Shown: positions 1 to 7,984 of the stretch, piece after piece | How the letters are laid out: each line of letters starts with the position of its first letter | Position numbering within the stretch: position 1 is the stretch's first letter | Assembly: GCF_038419845.1 (NCBI RefSeq) | Contig: NZ_JBCAQT010000007.1 | Span: 62,001-126,000, forward strand | Length of the DNA stretch: 64,000 bases | Source: Marinimicrobium sp038419845 | Lineage (GTDB): Bacteria; Pseudomonadota; Gammaproteobacteria; Pseudomonadales; Cellvibrionaceae | Direction of reading: 5' to 3' | Position numbers and translations under genes: made by a program | Notes under the pieces: model-generated | What the model saw: only the letters and a program-made list of their open reading frames with translations | What the model was told of the DNA's origin: nothing | Database searches by the model: none

Positions 1-153
1 CCCGACCGGTACGACGTCGTCCTCGATGGTGTTGATGAGGCCGTGCTGCGAAACACCCATGAGAAGATTTATCGAAAGTTGGCGCAGGAAAGCGAGCGAA
101 TGCCGTCCCTCGAGGAGGTGGTGGCGCGCTACTGTCCCGCCCCCAAACAATGA
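1..153 (+). CDS. C-terminal end of a tryptophan-halogenase-like flavoprotein (5' truncated by window)
   Basis: The first frame is open from base 1 to a TGA at 151-153, giving the last 50 residues of a protein. The tail lines up with the end of the complete halogenase immediately downstream: Y-D-V-V-L-D here against Y-H-P-I-V-D there, followed by the shared pattern M-P-x-x-E-x-x-x-A-x-x-C-P-A. I therefore infer that this is a second, paralogous tryptophan-halogenase family protein, lying 15 bases upstream of its neighbour in the same direction and probably in the same operon. No catalytic residues lie inside the visible part, so the identification rests only on this C-terminal alignment. Confidence 0.6.
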   Translation, partial: PDRYDVVLDGVDEAVLRNTHEKIYRKLAQESERMPSLEEVVARYCPAPKQ

Positions 154-168
154 GTCACAGAGGTTACT

Positions 169-1695
169 ATGCCGGATAACAGAATACAGAAGGTCTTGAT
201 TGTGGGCGGGGGCACCGCCGGCTGGATGGCAGCGGCCGCCATGGCCAAGGTGTTGAAGAATGATTACTGTGAGATTCAGCTGGTGGAATCCGACTCCATC
301 GGGACCGTGGGGGTCGGTGAGGCCACCATTCCGCAGATACAGCTGTTCAACCGCCTGTTGGGGCTGGATGAAAACGAGTTCATCAGAAAGACCCAGGGCA
401 CTTTCAAGCTGGGCATCGAGTTCGTCAACTGGGGCCGGTTGGGCGATCGCTACATTCACGCCTTTGGCGAAGTGGGCAAGGACATGGAGGCCATCCAGTT
501 CTACCACTACTGGCTGAAAATGTACGCCGAAGGCGAGGCGCGGGATATCGACGCCTACACCCTGAATTCGCTGGCGGCCAAAGAGGGCCGGTTCATGCGC
601 CCGGTGGAGGCCGGCAACTCGCCCCTGTCCAATATCGCCTACGCGTTTCACTTTGATGCGACCCTTTACGCCATGTTCCTGCGCGACTTTGCGGTCGAGC
701 GCGGTGTCCACCGCCGGGAAGGCAAAATCACCGACGTGCGGCTGAATCCGGATAACGGCTTTATCGACTCGGTACAGCTGGAAGATGGTGAAACCCTCGA
801 GGCGGACCTGTTCATCGATTGCTCGGGTTTCCGGGGCCTGCTGATCGAGGAGGCGATGAAAACCGGCTATGATGACTGGAGCCACTGGCTTCCCTGTGAC
901 CGGGCGGTCGCCGTGCCCTGCGAGAAAGTGGGCCCGGCCACGCCCTACACCCGCTCGACCGCCCACAGCGCCGGCTGGCAGTGGCGTATCCCCCTGCAGC
1001 ACCGTACCGGTAACGGCCACGTCTATTGCAGCCAGTACATCAGCGACGACGAGGCGGCCAGCACCCTGCTGAAAAATCTCGATGGTGAGCCGCTGGCCGA
1101 TCCGAAGTTTCTCAAGTTCACCACCGGCAAGCGCAAAAAGTTCTGGAACAAGAACTGCGTCGCGCTGGGTCTGGCCAGCGGTTTCATGGAGCCACTGGAG
1201 TCGACCAGTATTCACCTGGTGCAATCGGGCATAGCCAAGTTGATGAGCCTGTTCCCCAACCGCGATTTCGATCAGGAGGACATCGACGAGTACAACCGCC
1301 AGGCGCACTTCGAGTTCGACCGGATTCGCGATTTCCTGATCGCCCACTATTGCATTACCGAGCGGGACGATTCCGATTTCTGGAATTACTGTCGCACCAT
1401 GTCGATTCCGGAGTCGCTGCAGCGCAAGATCGATCAATACCGCAAGAACGGCCGGATATTCCGCGACAGCGATGAGCTCTTCAACGACCTGAGCTGGCTG
1501 GAGGTCATGCACGGCCAGGGACTGCGCGCCAAGGGTTACCACCCCATCGTCGATACACTGCCGAAGGAGGAGATCGCCCGGCGCCTGGAGGGCATCCGCC
1601 AGGTCATCGCCAAATCGGTGGAATACATGCCGCCGCACGAGCAATACATCGCCGAAAACTGTCCGGCGGAAAAAAAGGAGATGGGGAGCCGTTAG
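169..1695 (+). CDS. tryptophan halogenase family flavoprotein
   Basis: This 508-residue protein belongs to the flavin-dependent tryptophan halogenase family (Trp_halogenase). The N-terminal dinucleotide-binding motif GGGTAGW lies at about residues 13-19. A lysine in TFKLGIEF at about residue 80 and a glutamate in EPLESTSIH at about residue 344 match the family's catalytic Lys79 and Glu346 of PrnA. A GWQWRIP segment resembles the conserved WxWxIP motif. Family members oxidise FADH2 with oxygen and halide to halogenate an indole or another substrate. In carbohydrate-degrading gammaproteobacteria and Caulobacter-type genomes, homologues cluster with TonB receptors, SapC and cupin-like proteins, and their substrate is unknown. 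ATG at 169 follows AGAGGTTACT, a usable ribosome binding site. Family assignment is firm; the natural substrate is not. Confidence 0.9.
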   Translation: MPDNRIQKVLIVGGGTAGWMAAAAMAKVLKNDYCEIQLVESDSIGTVGVGEATIPQIQLFNRLLGLDENEFIRKTQGTFKLGIEFVNWGRLGDRYIHAFGEVGKDMEAIQFYHYWLKMYAEGEARDIDAYTLNSLAAKEGRFMRPVEAGNSPLSNIAYAFHFDATLYAMFLRDFAVERGVHRREGKITDVRLNPDNGFIDSVQLEDGETLEADLFIDCSGFRGLLIEEAMKTGYDDWSHWLPCDRAVAVPCEKVGPATPYTRSTAHSAGWQWRIPLQHRTGNGHVYCSQYISDDEAASTLLKNLDGEPLADPKFLKFTTGKRKKFWNKNCVALGLASGFMEPLESTSIHLVQSGIAKLMSLFPNRDFDQEDIDEYNRQAHFEFDRIRDFLIAHYCITERDDSDFWNYCRTMSIPESLQRKIDQYRKNGRIFRDSDELFNDLSWLEVMHGQGLRAKGYHPIVDTLPKEEIARRLEGIRQVIAKSVEYMPPHEQYIAENCPAEKKEMGSR

Positions 1696-1702
1696 GTTTT
1701 AT

Positions 1703-1732
1703 GTAGGGCACGGTAAGCGAAGCGCACCTGCC
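1703..1732 (+). repeat. REP-like palindromic repeat, copy 1
   Basis: A roughly 30-bp imperfect palindrome opens with GTAGGGCACGGTAAGCG and closes with GCGCACCTGCC. The same element recurs at 13391-13420, 15568-15598 (inverted), 15618-15647, 15690-15720, 37169-37199 (inverted) and 37219-37249. It starts just after the halogenase stop codon. Its intergenic location and palindromic arms fit the REP class. Confidence 0.75.
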
Positions 1733-1802
1733 TTCCTATATAGGGAGCCGCGAGAGCGTATGGAGGCGCGAAGCGGCAGAAGTAATATTCGACTGACATA
1801 AA

Positions 1803-1832
1803 AAAAGGCAGAACCCTTGGGTTCTGCCTTTT
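1803..1832. terminator. bidirectional rho-independent terminator
   Basis: A 14-bp perfect stem (AAAAGGCAGAACCC paired with GGGTTCTGCCTTTT) has a 2-base loop, with A-rich and T-rich flanks. It can end the halogenase transcript on the plus strand. On the minus strand it follows the tRNA-like remnant. Confidence 0.8.
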
Positions 1833-1836
1833 CACG

Positions 1837-1920
1837 TATGGTGCCCAGGACCAGGCGCATGGATGCGCCAGGGTGCTCGGGAGCGCAGAGAGCTAGAGGA
1901 CCTTGGTCCTCGAGTGGGCA
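1837..1920 (-). pseudogene. tRNA-Leu-like remnant or tRNA-like hairpin element
   Basis: On the minus strand this stretch begins TGCCCA and ends TCCTGGGCACCA, so its ends can pair like an acceptor stem with an encoded CCA. Its last 14 bases, including flank (1837-1850), are identical to the 3' end of the real tRNA-Leu at 2011-2024. The interior contains a strong hairpin (GGCGCATCCATGCGCC) where the T arm would lie, but no recognisable T loop or anticodon arm. A terminator follows it, as it does for the real tRNA. It is either a decayed partial duplication of the tRNA gene or an unrelated repeat. Confidence 0.35.
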
Positions 1921-1975
1921 TAAGATACTGCTCCCGCACGTCCCTGTGCTTCCCAGTATAAGTATATCCCTATAC

Positions 1976-2002
1976 AAAAAAACCGAGCCAGCTGGCTCGG
2001 TT
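1976..2002 (-). terminator. terminator of tRNA-Leu
   Basis: A perfect 22-base palindrome (1981-2002, arms AACCGAGCCAG/CTGGCTCGGTT) is followed on the minus strand by a run of seven T. It lies 10 bases beyond the CCA end of tRNA-Leu, as expected for its transcription terminator. Confidence 0.8.
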
Positions 2003-2012
2003 CTTTAATATA

Positions 2013-2099
2013 TGGTGCCCAGGAGAGGACTTGAACCTCCACGGCCTTGCGGCCACTAGCACCTGAAGCTAGCGTGTCTACCAATTTCACCACCTGGGC
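2013..2099 (-). tRNA. tRNA-Leu (anticodon CAG)
   Basis: Read on the minus strand, this 87-base gene starts GCCCAGGTGG and ends CCTGGGCACCA, giving a complete seven-base-pair acceptor stem and an encoded CCA. The anticodon stem CTAGC/GCTAG encloses the loop TTCAGGT, with CAG at positions 34-36, so it reads CUG leucine codons. A long variable arm (TGGCCGCAAGGCCG region) and the T loop TTCAAGT fit a class II leucine tRNA. A promoter and terminator flank it. Confidence 0.95.
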
Positions 2100-2139
2100 T
2101 TAGGGGGTGCTTGCTCGGCATCAACTGCCGAGGTCGCGC

Positions 2140-2168
2140 ACTATAATGTCAGATCGGAACCTTGTCAA
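2140..2168 (-). promoter_or_regulatory. sigma-70 promoter of tRNA-Leu
   Basis: On the minus strand there is a perfect -35 TTGACA (2168-2163), a 17-base spacer and a -10 TATAGT (2145-2140). It lies about 40 bases upstream of the mature 5' end of tRNA-Leu. Confidence 0.8.
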
Positions 2169-2404
2169 CGCTCCGTTGAATACTTTTTAAGAAAATTTTG
2201 GTGATTCCGGCGCTATCCATGGGTTTATAGGTCCAACTGGCCTATAATGTGGGCCGAAGTTGCTCTGTATAGAGCCAAACGGCCCCCAAAAGGGCATTTT
2301 CAGCGTTCACACTGGCCTCGATTTCCGGCAGGCATCCGTCCACGGTGAACGATCAGCATGCCCTCACAAGGGGCAACCATTTTTCCGTAAACGGGATACC
2401 AGTT

Positions 2405-5035
2405 TTGAGCAAAGAAAAGTTACCAGAGAACGACCCACACGCCGATCGCGAGGCGCAAAATTACGAAAACCCGGTTCCCAGCCGGGAATACATTCTCGAG
2501 CTGCTCGACACCGCTCAGGGGCCAGTGACGCACCCGGAAGTGTGCGACATGCTCGAGATCACCGACGAAGATCGGGTCGAGGCGGTGCGCCGCCGGCTGA
2601 TCGCCATGGCCCGCGACGGCCAGTTGGTCAGCAACCGCCGGGGGGCCTTTGCCCGCCTGGACAAAATTGATGTGATCCGCGGTCGCGTTCAGGGGCACCG
2701 GGATGGCTACGGTTTCGTGATTCCCGCCAAAGGCGGCAATGACCTCTACCTGCACAACCGGCAGATGCGCCGGGTGTTTGATGGCGACGAAGTGCTGGTG
2801 CGGGTCACCGGCACCTACCGCGGCAAGGAAGAGGCCGACATCGTCGAGGTGCTCTCACGCAATACCCACCAGTTGGCGGGTCGCTTCTTCAAAGACGATG
2901 GCGTGCAGTTCGTCAGCCCCGAGAACCTTCGCATTACGCACGATGTCATGATTCCGCCCGGTGCCGAAGACGGTGCCGAGTCCGGCCAGATCGTGGTGGT
3001 CGAGATTACCCAGCAGCCGGACAAGAAGCGCCCGACCACCGGGCGTGTGATTCAGGTGCTGGGCGATCATATGGCGCCCGGTTTGGAAATTGATCTGGCG
3101 ATTCAGACTCACGACATTCCCAATGTCTGGCCCGAAGCGGCGCTGGAAGAAGCCAATGCCCTGGCCGACACGGTCCAGGAGCAGGACAAGCTCCACCGGG
3201 TGGATGTCCGCCATCTGCCCTTTGTGACCATAGATGGTGCCGACGCGCGCGACTTTGATGACGCGATCCTGGCGGAAAAGCGCAAGGGTGGCGGCTGGCG
3301 TCTGTCGGTTGCCATTGCCGATGTCTCGCACTATGTGCCCTGCAACAGTGGGCTGGATCGCGAAGCACAGCGACGCGCCACCTCGGTTTATTTCCCGGAT
3401 TATGTCGTTCCGATGCTGCCCGAGGCCATCTCCAATGGCCTCTGCTCGCTCAATCCCAAGGTGGATCGGTTGTGCATGGTGTGCGAGATGAACCTCAGCG
3501 CCGAAGGCGAGATCACCAGTTACAAGTTCTACGAGGGGGTGATGTACTCCCATGCGCGCCTGACCTATAACAAGGTGTGGGATATTCTTCAGGCTGAGGG
3601 CGATGACGAACATCCGCTGCGCCAGGAATTTTCCGATGTGCTGCCGCAGCTGCACTCGTTGCACAAACTCTATAAAGTCTTGCGCCAGGCGCGGGACGAG
3701 CGTGGCGCGATCGATTTTGAAACCACCGAAACCCAGATCGTCTTCAATGAAGATCGCAAGATCGACCGCATCGTGCCGGTTCATCGCAACGACGCGCACA
3801 AAATTGTGGAAGAGTGCATGTTGTGCGCCAATGTGTGCACGGCGCGCTTTCTGGAAAAACACAACATCACCTGTCTCTATCGGGTGCACCAGGGGCCCAC
3901 GGAAGAGAAGCTGGCCAACCTGCGAGAATTTCTGGGCGAATTGGGCCTGGGGCTGGGCGGTGGTTCAGAGCCCACCTCGGCCGATTTCCAGGCATTGATG
4001 CAGACCATTCAGGGCCGTTCAGACAGCCATCTGATCCAGATGGTCATGCTGCGTACGATGCGTCAGGCGGTCTATCAGGTGGAGAATGAGGGGCACTTCG
4101 GGCTGGGCTTTGATGCCTATACCCACTTCACCTCGCCCATCCGCCGCTACCCGGACCTTCTGGTTCACCGGGCCATTCGCTCCGTGATCCGGGGTGAGCG
4201 CCAATCCAGCCAGGTGGTCAAGGTGGAGGGCGCCAAGCCGCTCAGCCTGAAAGAGATCTACCCCTACGAGACCTCGGACATTGTCGCCTTGGGCGAGCAC
4301 TGCTCCTTGAGCGAGCGCCGTGCCGATGAAGCCACCCGCGACGTCACCAGCTGGCTCAAGTGCGAGTACCTGCAGGACCATGTGGGCGAAGTGTTCGACG
4401 GTGTGGTCGCGGCGGTTGTGGGCTTCGGCCTGTTTGTCGAAATCAAGGATCTGTACGTCGAGGGGCTGGTGCACATCACTGCGCTGCCTCACGATTATTA
4501 CCGCTTCGAGCCGGCCCAGCACCGCCTGGTAGGCGACCGGACGCGCAAGGTCTTTGGCCTGGGCGATGAGCTGCGCGTGCGCGTGGTGCAGGTGGATCTG
4601 GACAGCCGCAAGATCGATTTTGAAATGGAAGAGGTTACCTCCACCCGTCGTGGCAAGGGTAAGGCCAACGCCCGTCAGGACTCCGGGGCCAACAAAGGTG
4701 GCGGTAAAGCTAAGGCCGGAAGCAAGGCGAAAGCCAAGTCCGATGGCAAGCCCGGTCAGAAGAAACAGGGCCAGGCCAAACAGGACCAGAACAAGTCAGG
4801 ACAAAATAAACCGGGTCAGAAGTCGGGTGGCGGTAACCGTCGTCCGCGCAAACCCAACCAAGCCAAGACAGAACAACGCCATGGTCAACAGCAAGGTACG
4901 AAAGCTTCGCGGTCGCCGAAAGCTGGAGCAGTTCGACAGACGCAAGAGACTGATGCGCCTAAGAGCCGGTCTCTATTTGCGTCGGCGGCAGCTGGTGTCA
5001 AAAAAGCGCTGGCTAAATTTACTAAGAAGAGATAA
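2405..5035 (+). CDS. rnr: ribonuclease R
   Basis: This is a 3'-5' exoribonuclease of the RNase II/R family that degrades structured RNA and takes part in RNA quality control. The start of the mature-like sequence, DPHADREAQNYENPVPSRE, matches the E. coli RNase R N-terminus pattern. Domains in order are a winged helix, cold-shock OB folds, an RNB catalytic domain with the metal-binding IDGADARDFDDAI motif at about residues 277-289, an S1 domain near residues 650-735, and a basic tail of about 125 residues rich in K, G and Q. I chose TTG at 2405 because it puts the start beside the conserved N-terminus. A GTG at 2345 in the same frame would add 20 residues with no family support. rlmB follows, as in E. 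coli. Confidence 0.93.
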   Translation: MSKEKLPENDPHADREAQNYENPVPSREYILELLDTAQGPVTHPEVCDMLEITDEDRVEAVRRRLIAMARDGQLVSNRRGAFARLDKIDVIRGRVQGHRDGYGFVIPAKGGNDLYLHNRQMRRVFDGDEVLVRVTGTYRGKEEADIVEVLSRNTHQLAGRFFKDDGVQFVSPENLRITHDVMIPPGAEDGAESGQIVVVEITQQPDKKRPTTGRVIQVLGDHMAPGLEIDLAIQTHDIPNVWPEAALEEANALADTVQEQDKLHRVDVRHLPFVTIDGADARDFDDAILAEKRKGGGWRLSVAIADVSHYVPCNSGLDREAQRRATSVYFPDYVVPMLPEAISNGLCSLNPKVDRLCMVCEMNLSAEGEITSYKFYEGVMYSHARLTYNKVWDILQAEGDDEHPLRQEFSDVLPQLHSLHKLYKVLRQARDERGAIDFETTETQIVFNEDRKIDRIVPVHRNDAHKIVEECMLCANVCTARFLEKHNITCLYRVHQGPTEEKLANLREFLGELGLGLGGGSEPTSADFQALMQTIQGRSDSHLIQMVMLRTMRQAVYQVENEGHFGLGFDAYTHFTSPIRRYPDLLVHRAIRSVIRGERQSSQVVKVEGAKPLSLKEIYPYETSDIVALGEHCSLSERRADEATRDVTSWLKCEYLQDHVGEVFDGVVAAVVGFGLFVEIKDLYVEGLVHITALPHDYYRFEPAQHRLVGDRTRKVFGLGDELRVRVVQVDLDSRKIDFEMEEVTSTRRGKGKANARQDSGANKGGGKAKAGSKAKAKSDGKPGQKKQGQAKQDQNKSGQNKPGQKSGGGNRRPRKPNQAKTEQRHGQQQGTKASRSPKAGAVRQTQETDAPKSRSLFASAAAGVKKALAKFTKKR

Positions 5036-5144
5036 TCACTGGTTCGAAAACCTCTGCAGCGTCCGTCAGGCGGCGCTGGACAAGGCCGGTCGCGAACGTG
5101 ACCGGGACAGTGATTGACCGCGAAATCAGGACCGGGACAACGGC

Positions 5145-5888
5145 GTGAGTAAGAGTGAAATCGTGTTTGGTCTGCACTCGGTGCAGGCCCTGCTGAAAAG
5201 TGCTCCCCAGCGTGTGCTGGAGCTGTATTGCCTGCAGGGGCGGGGCGACCAGCGGCTGCAGAAGCTGCTCAAGATCGCCGAAGCCGAAGGCATGTCGGTG
5301 CAGACGATGGGGCGCGCCAAACTCGATGCGCTGTCTGAAGGTGAAAATCATCAGGGTGTGGTCGCCCGGTGTCGTCCCGGTGAGGTCCACGATGAAGCCT
5401 TTCTGCTGCGTCTGCTCGAGTCGCTGGGGCACACGCCCCTGCTGTTGGTGCTCGATGGCGTGACGGACCCCCACAATCTGGGGGCCTGCCTGCGCAGCGC
5501 CGAGGCGGCCGGGGTGGATGCGGTGATTGCGCCCAAGGACAAGTCGGCGGGCCTGAGCCCGGTGGCACGCAAAGTGGCCTCGGGCGCGGCGGAAGTGCTG
5601 CCTTTTGTGCCGGTCACCAATCTGGCGCGCACGCTCAAGAAGCTCCAGGACGCCGGTGTCTGGTTGGTGGGCGCCGCCGGAGAGGCGGACGCCACCCTCT
5701 ACCAGGCCGATCTCAAAGGCCCCATCGCCCTGGTGATGGGGGCGGAGGGCGAAGGCCTGCGCCGCTTGACCCGGGAAACCTGCGATTATCTCATCAAGAT
5801 TCCCATGGCCGGCTCGGTCAGCAGCCTCAACGTCTCGGTGGCGGCGGGCGTCTGTCTGTTTGAAGCCGTGCGCCAGCGTTCCCTCTGA
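5145..5888 (+). CDS. rlmB: 23S rRNA (guanosine(2251)-2'-O)-methyltransferase
   Basis: This 247-residue SpoU/TrmH-type SPOUT methyltransferase methylates the ribose of G2251 in 23S rRNA using S-adenosylmethionine. An N-terminal SpoU substrate-binding domain begins EIVFGLHSVQALL. The knotted SAM-binding domain shows DGVTDPHNLGACLRSAEAAG (about residues 105-124), VMGAEGEGLRRL and IPMAGSVSSLNVSVAAG near the C-terminus, which are the three diagnostic motifs. The start is GTG at 5145. It lies 109 bases after rnr, and the rnr-rlmB pairing is conserved in gammaproteobacteria, which supports the assignment. Length matches the family. Confidence 0.95.
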   Translation: MSKSEIVFGLHSVQALLKSAPQRVLELYCLQGRGDQRLQKLLKIAEAEGMSVQTMGRAKLDALSEGENHQGVVARCRPGEVHDEAFLLRLLESLGHTPLLLVLDGVTDPHNLGACLRSAEAAGVDAVIAPKDKSAGLSPVARKVASGAAEVLPFVPVTNLARTLKKLQDAGVWLVGAAGEADATLYQADLKGPIALVMGAEGEGLRRLTRETCDYLIKIPMAGSVSSLNVSVAAGVCLFEAVRQRSL

Positions 5889-6039
5889 GCCCGCTCATCC
5901 CTTCTTTTTTGGGTATTTTTGACCAAATCATCTTACTAATCTTTGGACCATAAGCCCTGGTTTGGCGCCGGTTTTGGCGAAATAGGGGCGATTGGCACCG
6001 GATTTTGCCATTCAGGCCGGATTTTATCCCTTCTTGTGC

Positions 6040-6080
6040 TTGAAGTCGGTCCAGCGTCGAATTATATTGTATTACGAATA
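6040..6080 (+). promoter_or_regulatory. promoter with overlapping ATTGTATTA operator, upstream of the dehydratase gene
   Basis: TTGAAG at 6040-6045 and TATATT at 6063-6068 are separated by 17 bases. The repeated core ATTGTATTA lies at 6066-6074 and overlaps the -10 box. The same core, or a variant with one or two changes, occurs at seven other upstream positions in the arabinan locus, so it is read as an operator, probably for the GntR protein at 34749-35480. Confidence 0.55.
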
Positions 6081-6106
6081 AAACAAAGAAATTCGAGCTG
6101 TCCGCT

Positions 6107-7846
6107 ATGACTGATAATGACGAAAATCGACCCCTGCGATCCGCTCAGTGGTTTGGCGCCCGAGACAAGAACGGTTTCATGTATCGCAGCTGGATGAAGA
6201 ATCAGGGCATTCCCGAGCATCACTTTCAGGGCAAGCCGGTGATTGGTATCTGCAATACCTGGTCGGAGCTCACCCCCTGTAACGCACACTTCCGCGACCT
6301 GGCCGACCGGGTCCGTCGGGGGATTATCGAAGCGGGCGGTGTTCCGGTCGAGTTTCCGGTGTTCTCCAGCGGCGAGTCCAACCTGCGGCCCACCGCCATG
6401 CTGACCCGCAATCTGGCAGCCATGGATGTTGAAGAGTCGATCCGGGGCAACCCCCTCGATGGCGTGGTGCTGATGACCGGCTGCGACAAAACCACGCCGG
6501 CGCTGATGATGGGCGCGGCCAGCTGCGATATCCCCAGTATCGTGCTCACCGGCGGGCCCATGCTCAACGGCAAGCACCGGGGGCAGGATGTGGGTTCGGG
6601 CACCCTGGTGTGGACGCTGCATGAGGATTACAAGGCGGGACGGATCACGCTGGACGAGTTCATGGAGGCCGAGGCGGGCATGTCGCGCTCCGCCGGCACC
6701 TGCAATACCATGGGAACCGCCTCTACCATGGCCTGCGTCGCCGAAGCCATGGGCATGTCGCTGCCCGAAAGCGCGGCCATCCCGGCGGTCGACGCCCGGC
6801 GCGGCGCGCTCTCCTACCTGACCGGCATGCGGATCGTCGGAATGGTGCAGGAGGATCTGAAACCCTCGGATATCATGACCCGCGAGTCATTCATCAATGC
6901 CATTCGCACCATTGCCGCCGTGGGCGGCTCGACCAATGCCGTGATCCATCTCAAGGCCATTGCCCAGCGGCTGGGAGTGGAGCTGAGCCTGGATGACTGG
7001 CAGACCTACGGTCAGCCGGTCCCCACCATTGTCGATTTGCAGCCTTCGGGCCGCTTTTTGATGGAAGAATTCTATTACGCCGGCGGTCTGCCCCCTGTAT
7101 TGCGTCGCCTGAACGAGGCCGGGCTGCTGAACGCAGATGCGAGGACAGTGACCGGGCGCAGCCTCGGGGAGAACAACGCCCAGGCGGAGTGCTTCAATGA
7201 GGAGGTCATCCGGCCTCTGGAGCGTCCGCTGTGTGAGAGTGGCGGCATTTGTGTGGTTCGGGGTAACCTGGCGCCGCGCGGGGCCGTCCTCAAACCCTCC
7301 TCGGCCACCCACGAGCTGATGCACCACCGGGGCAGGGCGGTCGTGTTTGAGGACTTTGAACACTATAAAGAACGAATTATGGACCCGGACCTGGACGTGG
7401 ATGCCTCCTCGGTGCTGGTGCTCAAGAACTGCGGCCCCAAGGGGTACCCGGGAATGGCCGAAGTGGGGAACATGGGGTTGCCGCCCAAACTGCTCAAGCA
7501 GGGCGTGACCGACATGGTGAGAATTTCCGATGCCCGTATGAGCGGTACCGCCTTCGGCACCGTAGTGCTACATGTGACGCCGGAGGCGCGCGAGCTGGGG
7601 CCGCTCGCAGCAGTGGAGGATGGCGACTGGATTGAGCTGGACGCCGCCAGCGGGCAGCTGAATGTCGAGTTGAGCGATACGGAATTGAATCGCCGCCTGG
7701 AGCGGTTGCGGGCGGCCGGGCCGGCGGCGCGACCGGGGGGCTATATGCAGCTCTACCTGGACCACGTGATGCAGGCCGACGAGGGGTGCGATTTTGACTT
7801 TCTGGTCGGTTGCCGTGGCGCCGAGGTCCCGGCCCATTCGCATTGA
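6107..7846 (+). CDS. IlvD/Edd family sugar-acid dehydratase, probably L-arabonate dehydratase
   Basis: The 579-residue protein belongs to the IlvD/Edd iron-sulfur dehydratases. These remove water from dihydroxy acids or aldonic acids, here plausibly L-arabonate to 2-keto-3-deoxy-L-arabonate. Iron-sulfur cysteines are visible in CNTWSELTPCN (about residues 47-57), TGCDKTTPA (about 124-132) and SAGTCNTMG (about 196-204). The arrangement resembles the pentonate/arabonate dehydratase branch more than biosynthetic IlvD, and the arabinose neighbourhood supports that. The gene stands alone in front of araBDA with its own promoter and operator. No L-arabinose dehydrogenase, lactonase or downstream keto-acid enzyme is in the window, so the substrate is inferred. 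A xylonate, galactonate or other aldonate role is possible. Confidence 0.8.
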   Translation: MTDNDENRPLRSAQWFGARDKNGFMYRSWMKNQGIPEHHFQGKPVIGICNTWSELTPCNAHFRDLADRVRRGIIEAGGVPVEFPVFSSGESNLRPTAMLTRNLAAMDVEESIRGNPLDGVVLMTGCDKTTPALMMGAASCDIPSIVLTGGPMLNGKHRGQDVGSGTLVWTLHEDYKAGRITLDEFMEAEAGMSRSAGTCNTMGTASTMACVAEAMGMSLPESAAIPAVDARRGALSYLTGMRIVGMVQEDLKPSDIMTRESFINAIRTIAAVGGSTNAVIHLKAIAQRLGVELSLDDWQTYGQPVPTIVDLQPSGRFLMEEFYYAGGLPPVLRRLNEAGLLNADARTVTGRSLGENNAQAECFNEEVIRPLERPLCESGGICVVRGNLAPRGAVLKPSSATHELMHHRGRAVVFEDFEHYKERIMDPDLDVDASSVLVLKNCGPKGYPGMAEVGNMGLPPKLLKQGVTDMVRISDARMSGTAFGTVVLHVTPEARELGPLAAVEDGDWIELDAASGQLNVELSDTELNRRLERLRAAGPAARPGGYMQLYLDHVMQADEGCDFDFLVGCRGAEVPAHSH

Positions 7847-7897
7847 GTTTCGGGGGTGGTGGCGGTAACGGAGTCCCGTCGACAGGGCCGAAAGCGA

Positions 7898-7935
7898 TTG
7901 ACAAAAGGGTGTTTGCGCATATTATAATACAATAG
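7898..7935 (+). promoter_or_regulatory. araBDA promoter with overlapping operator
   Basis: A perfect -35 TTGACA lies at 7898-7903. It is followed by TATTAT at 7920-7925 (16-base spacer) or TATAAT at 7923-7928 (19-base spacer). The operator core TAATACAAT (ATTGTATTA on the minus strand) is at 7925-7933, directly over the -10 region, a geometry that suits repression. araB starts about 50 bases downstream. Confidence 0.65.
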
Positions 7936-7984
7936 ATTTGATCACCGTCCGGCCGCGGCCGGAACTACGCAACAGGGTAATGTT

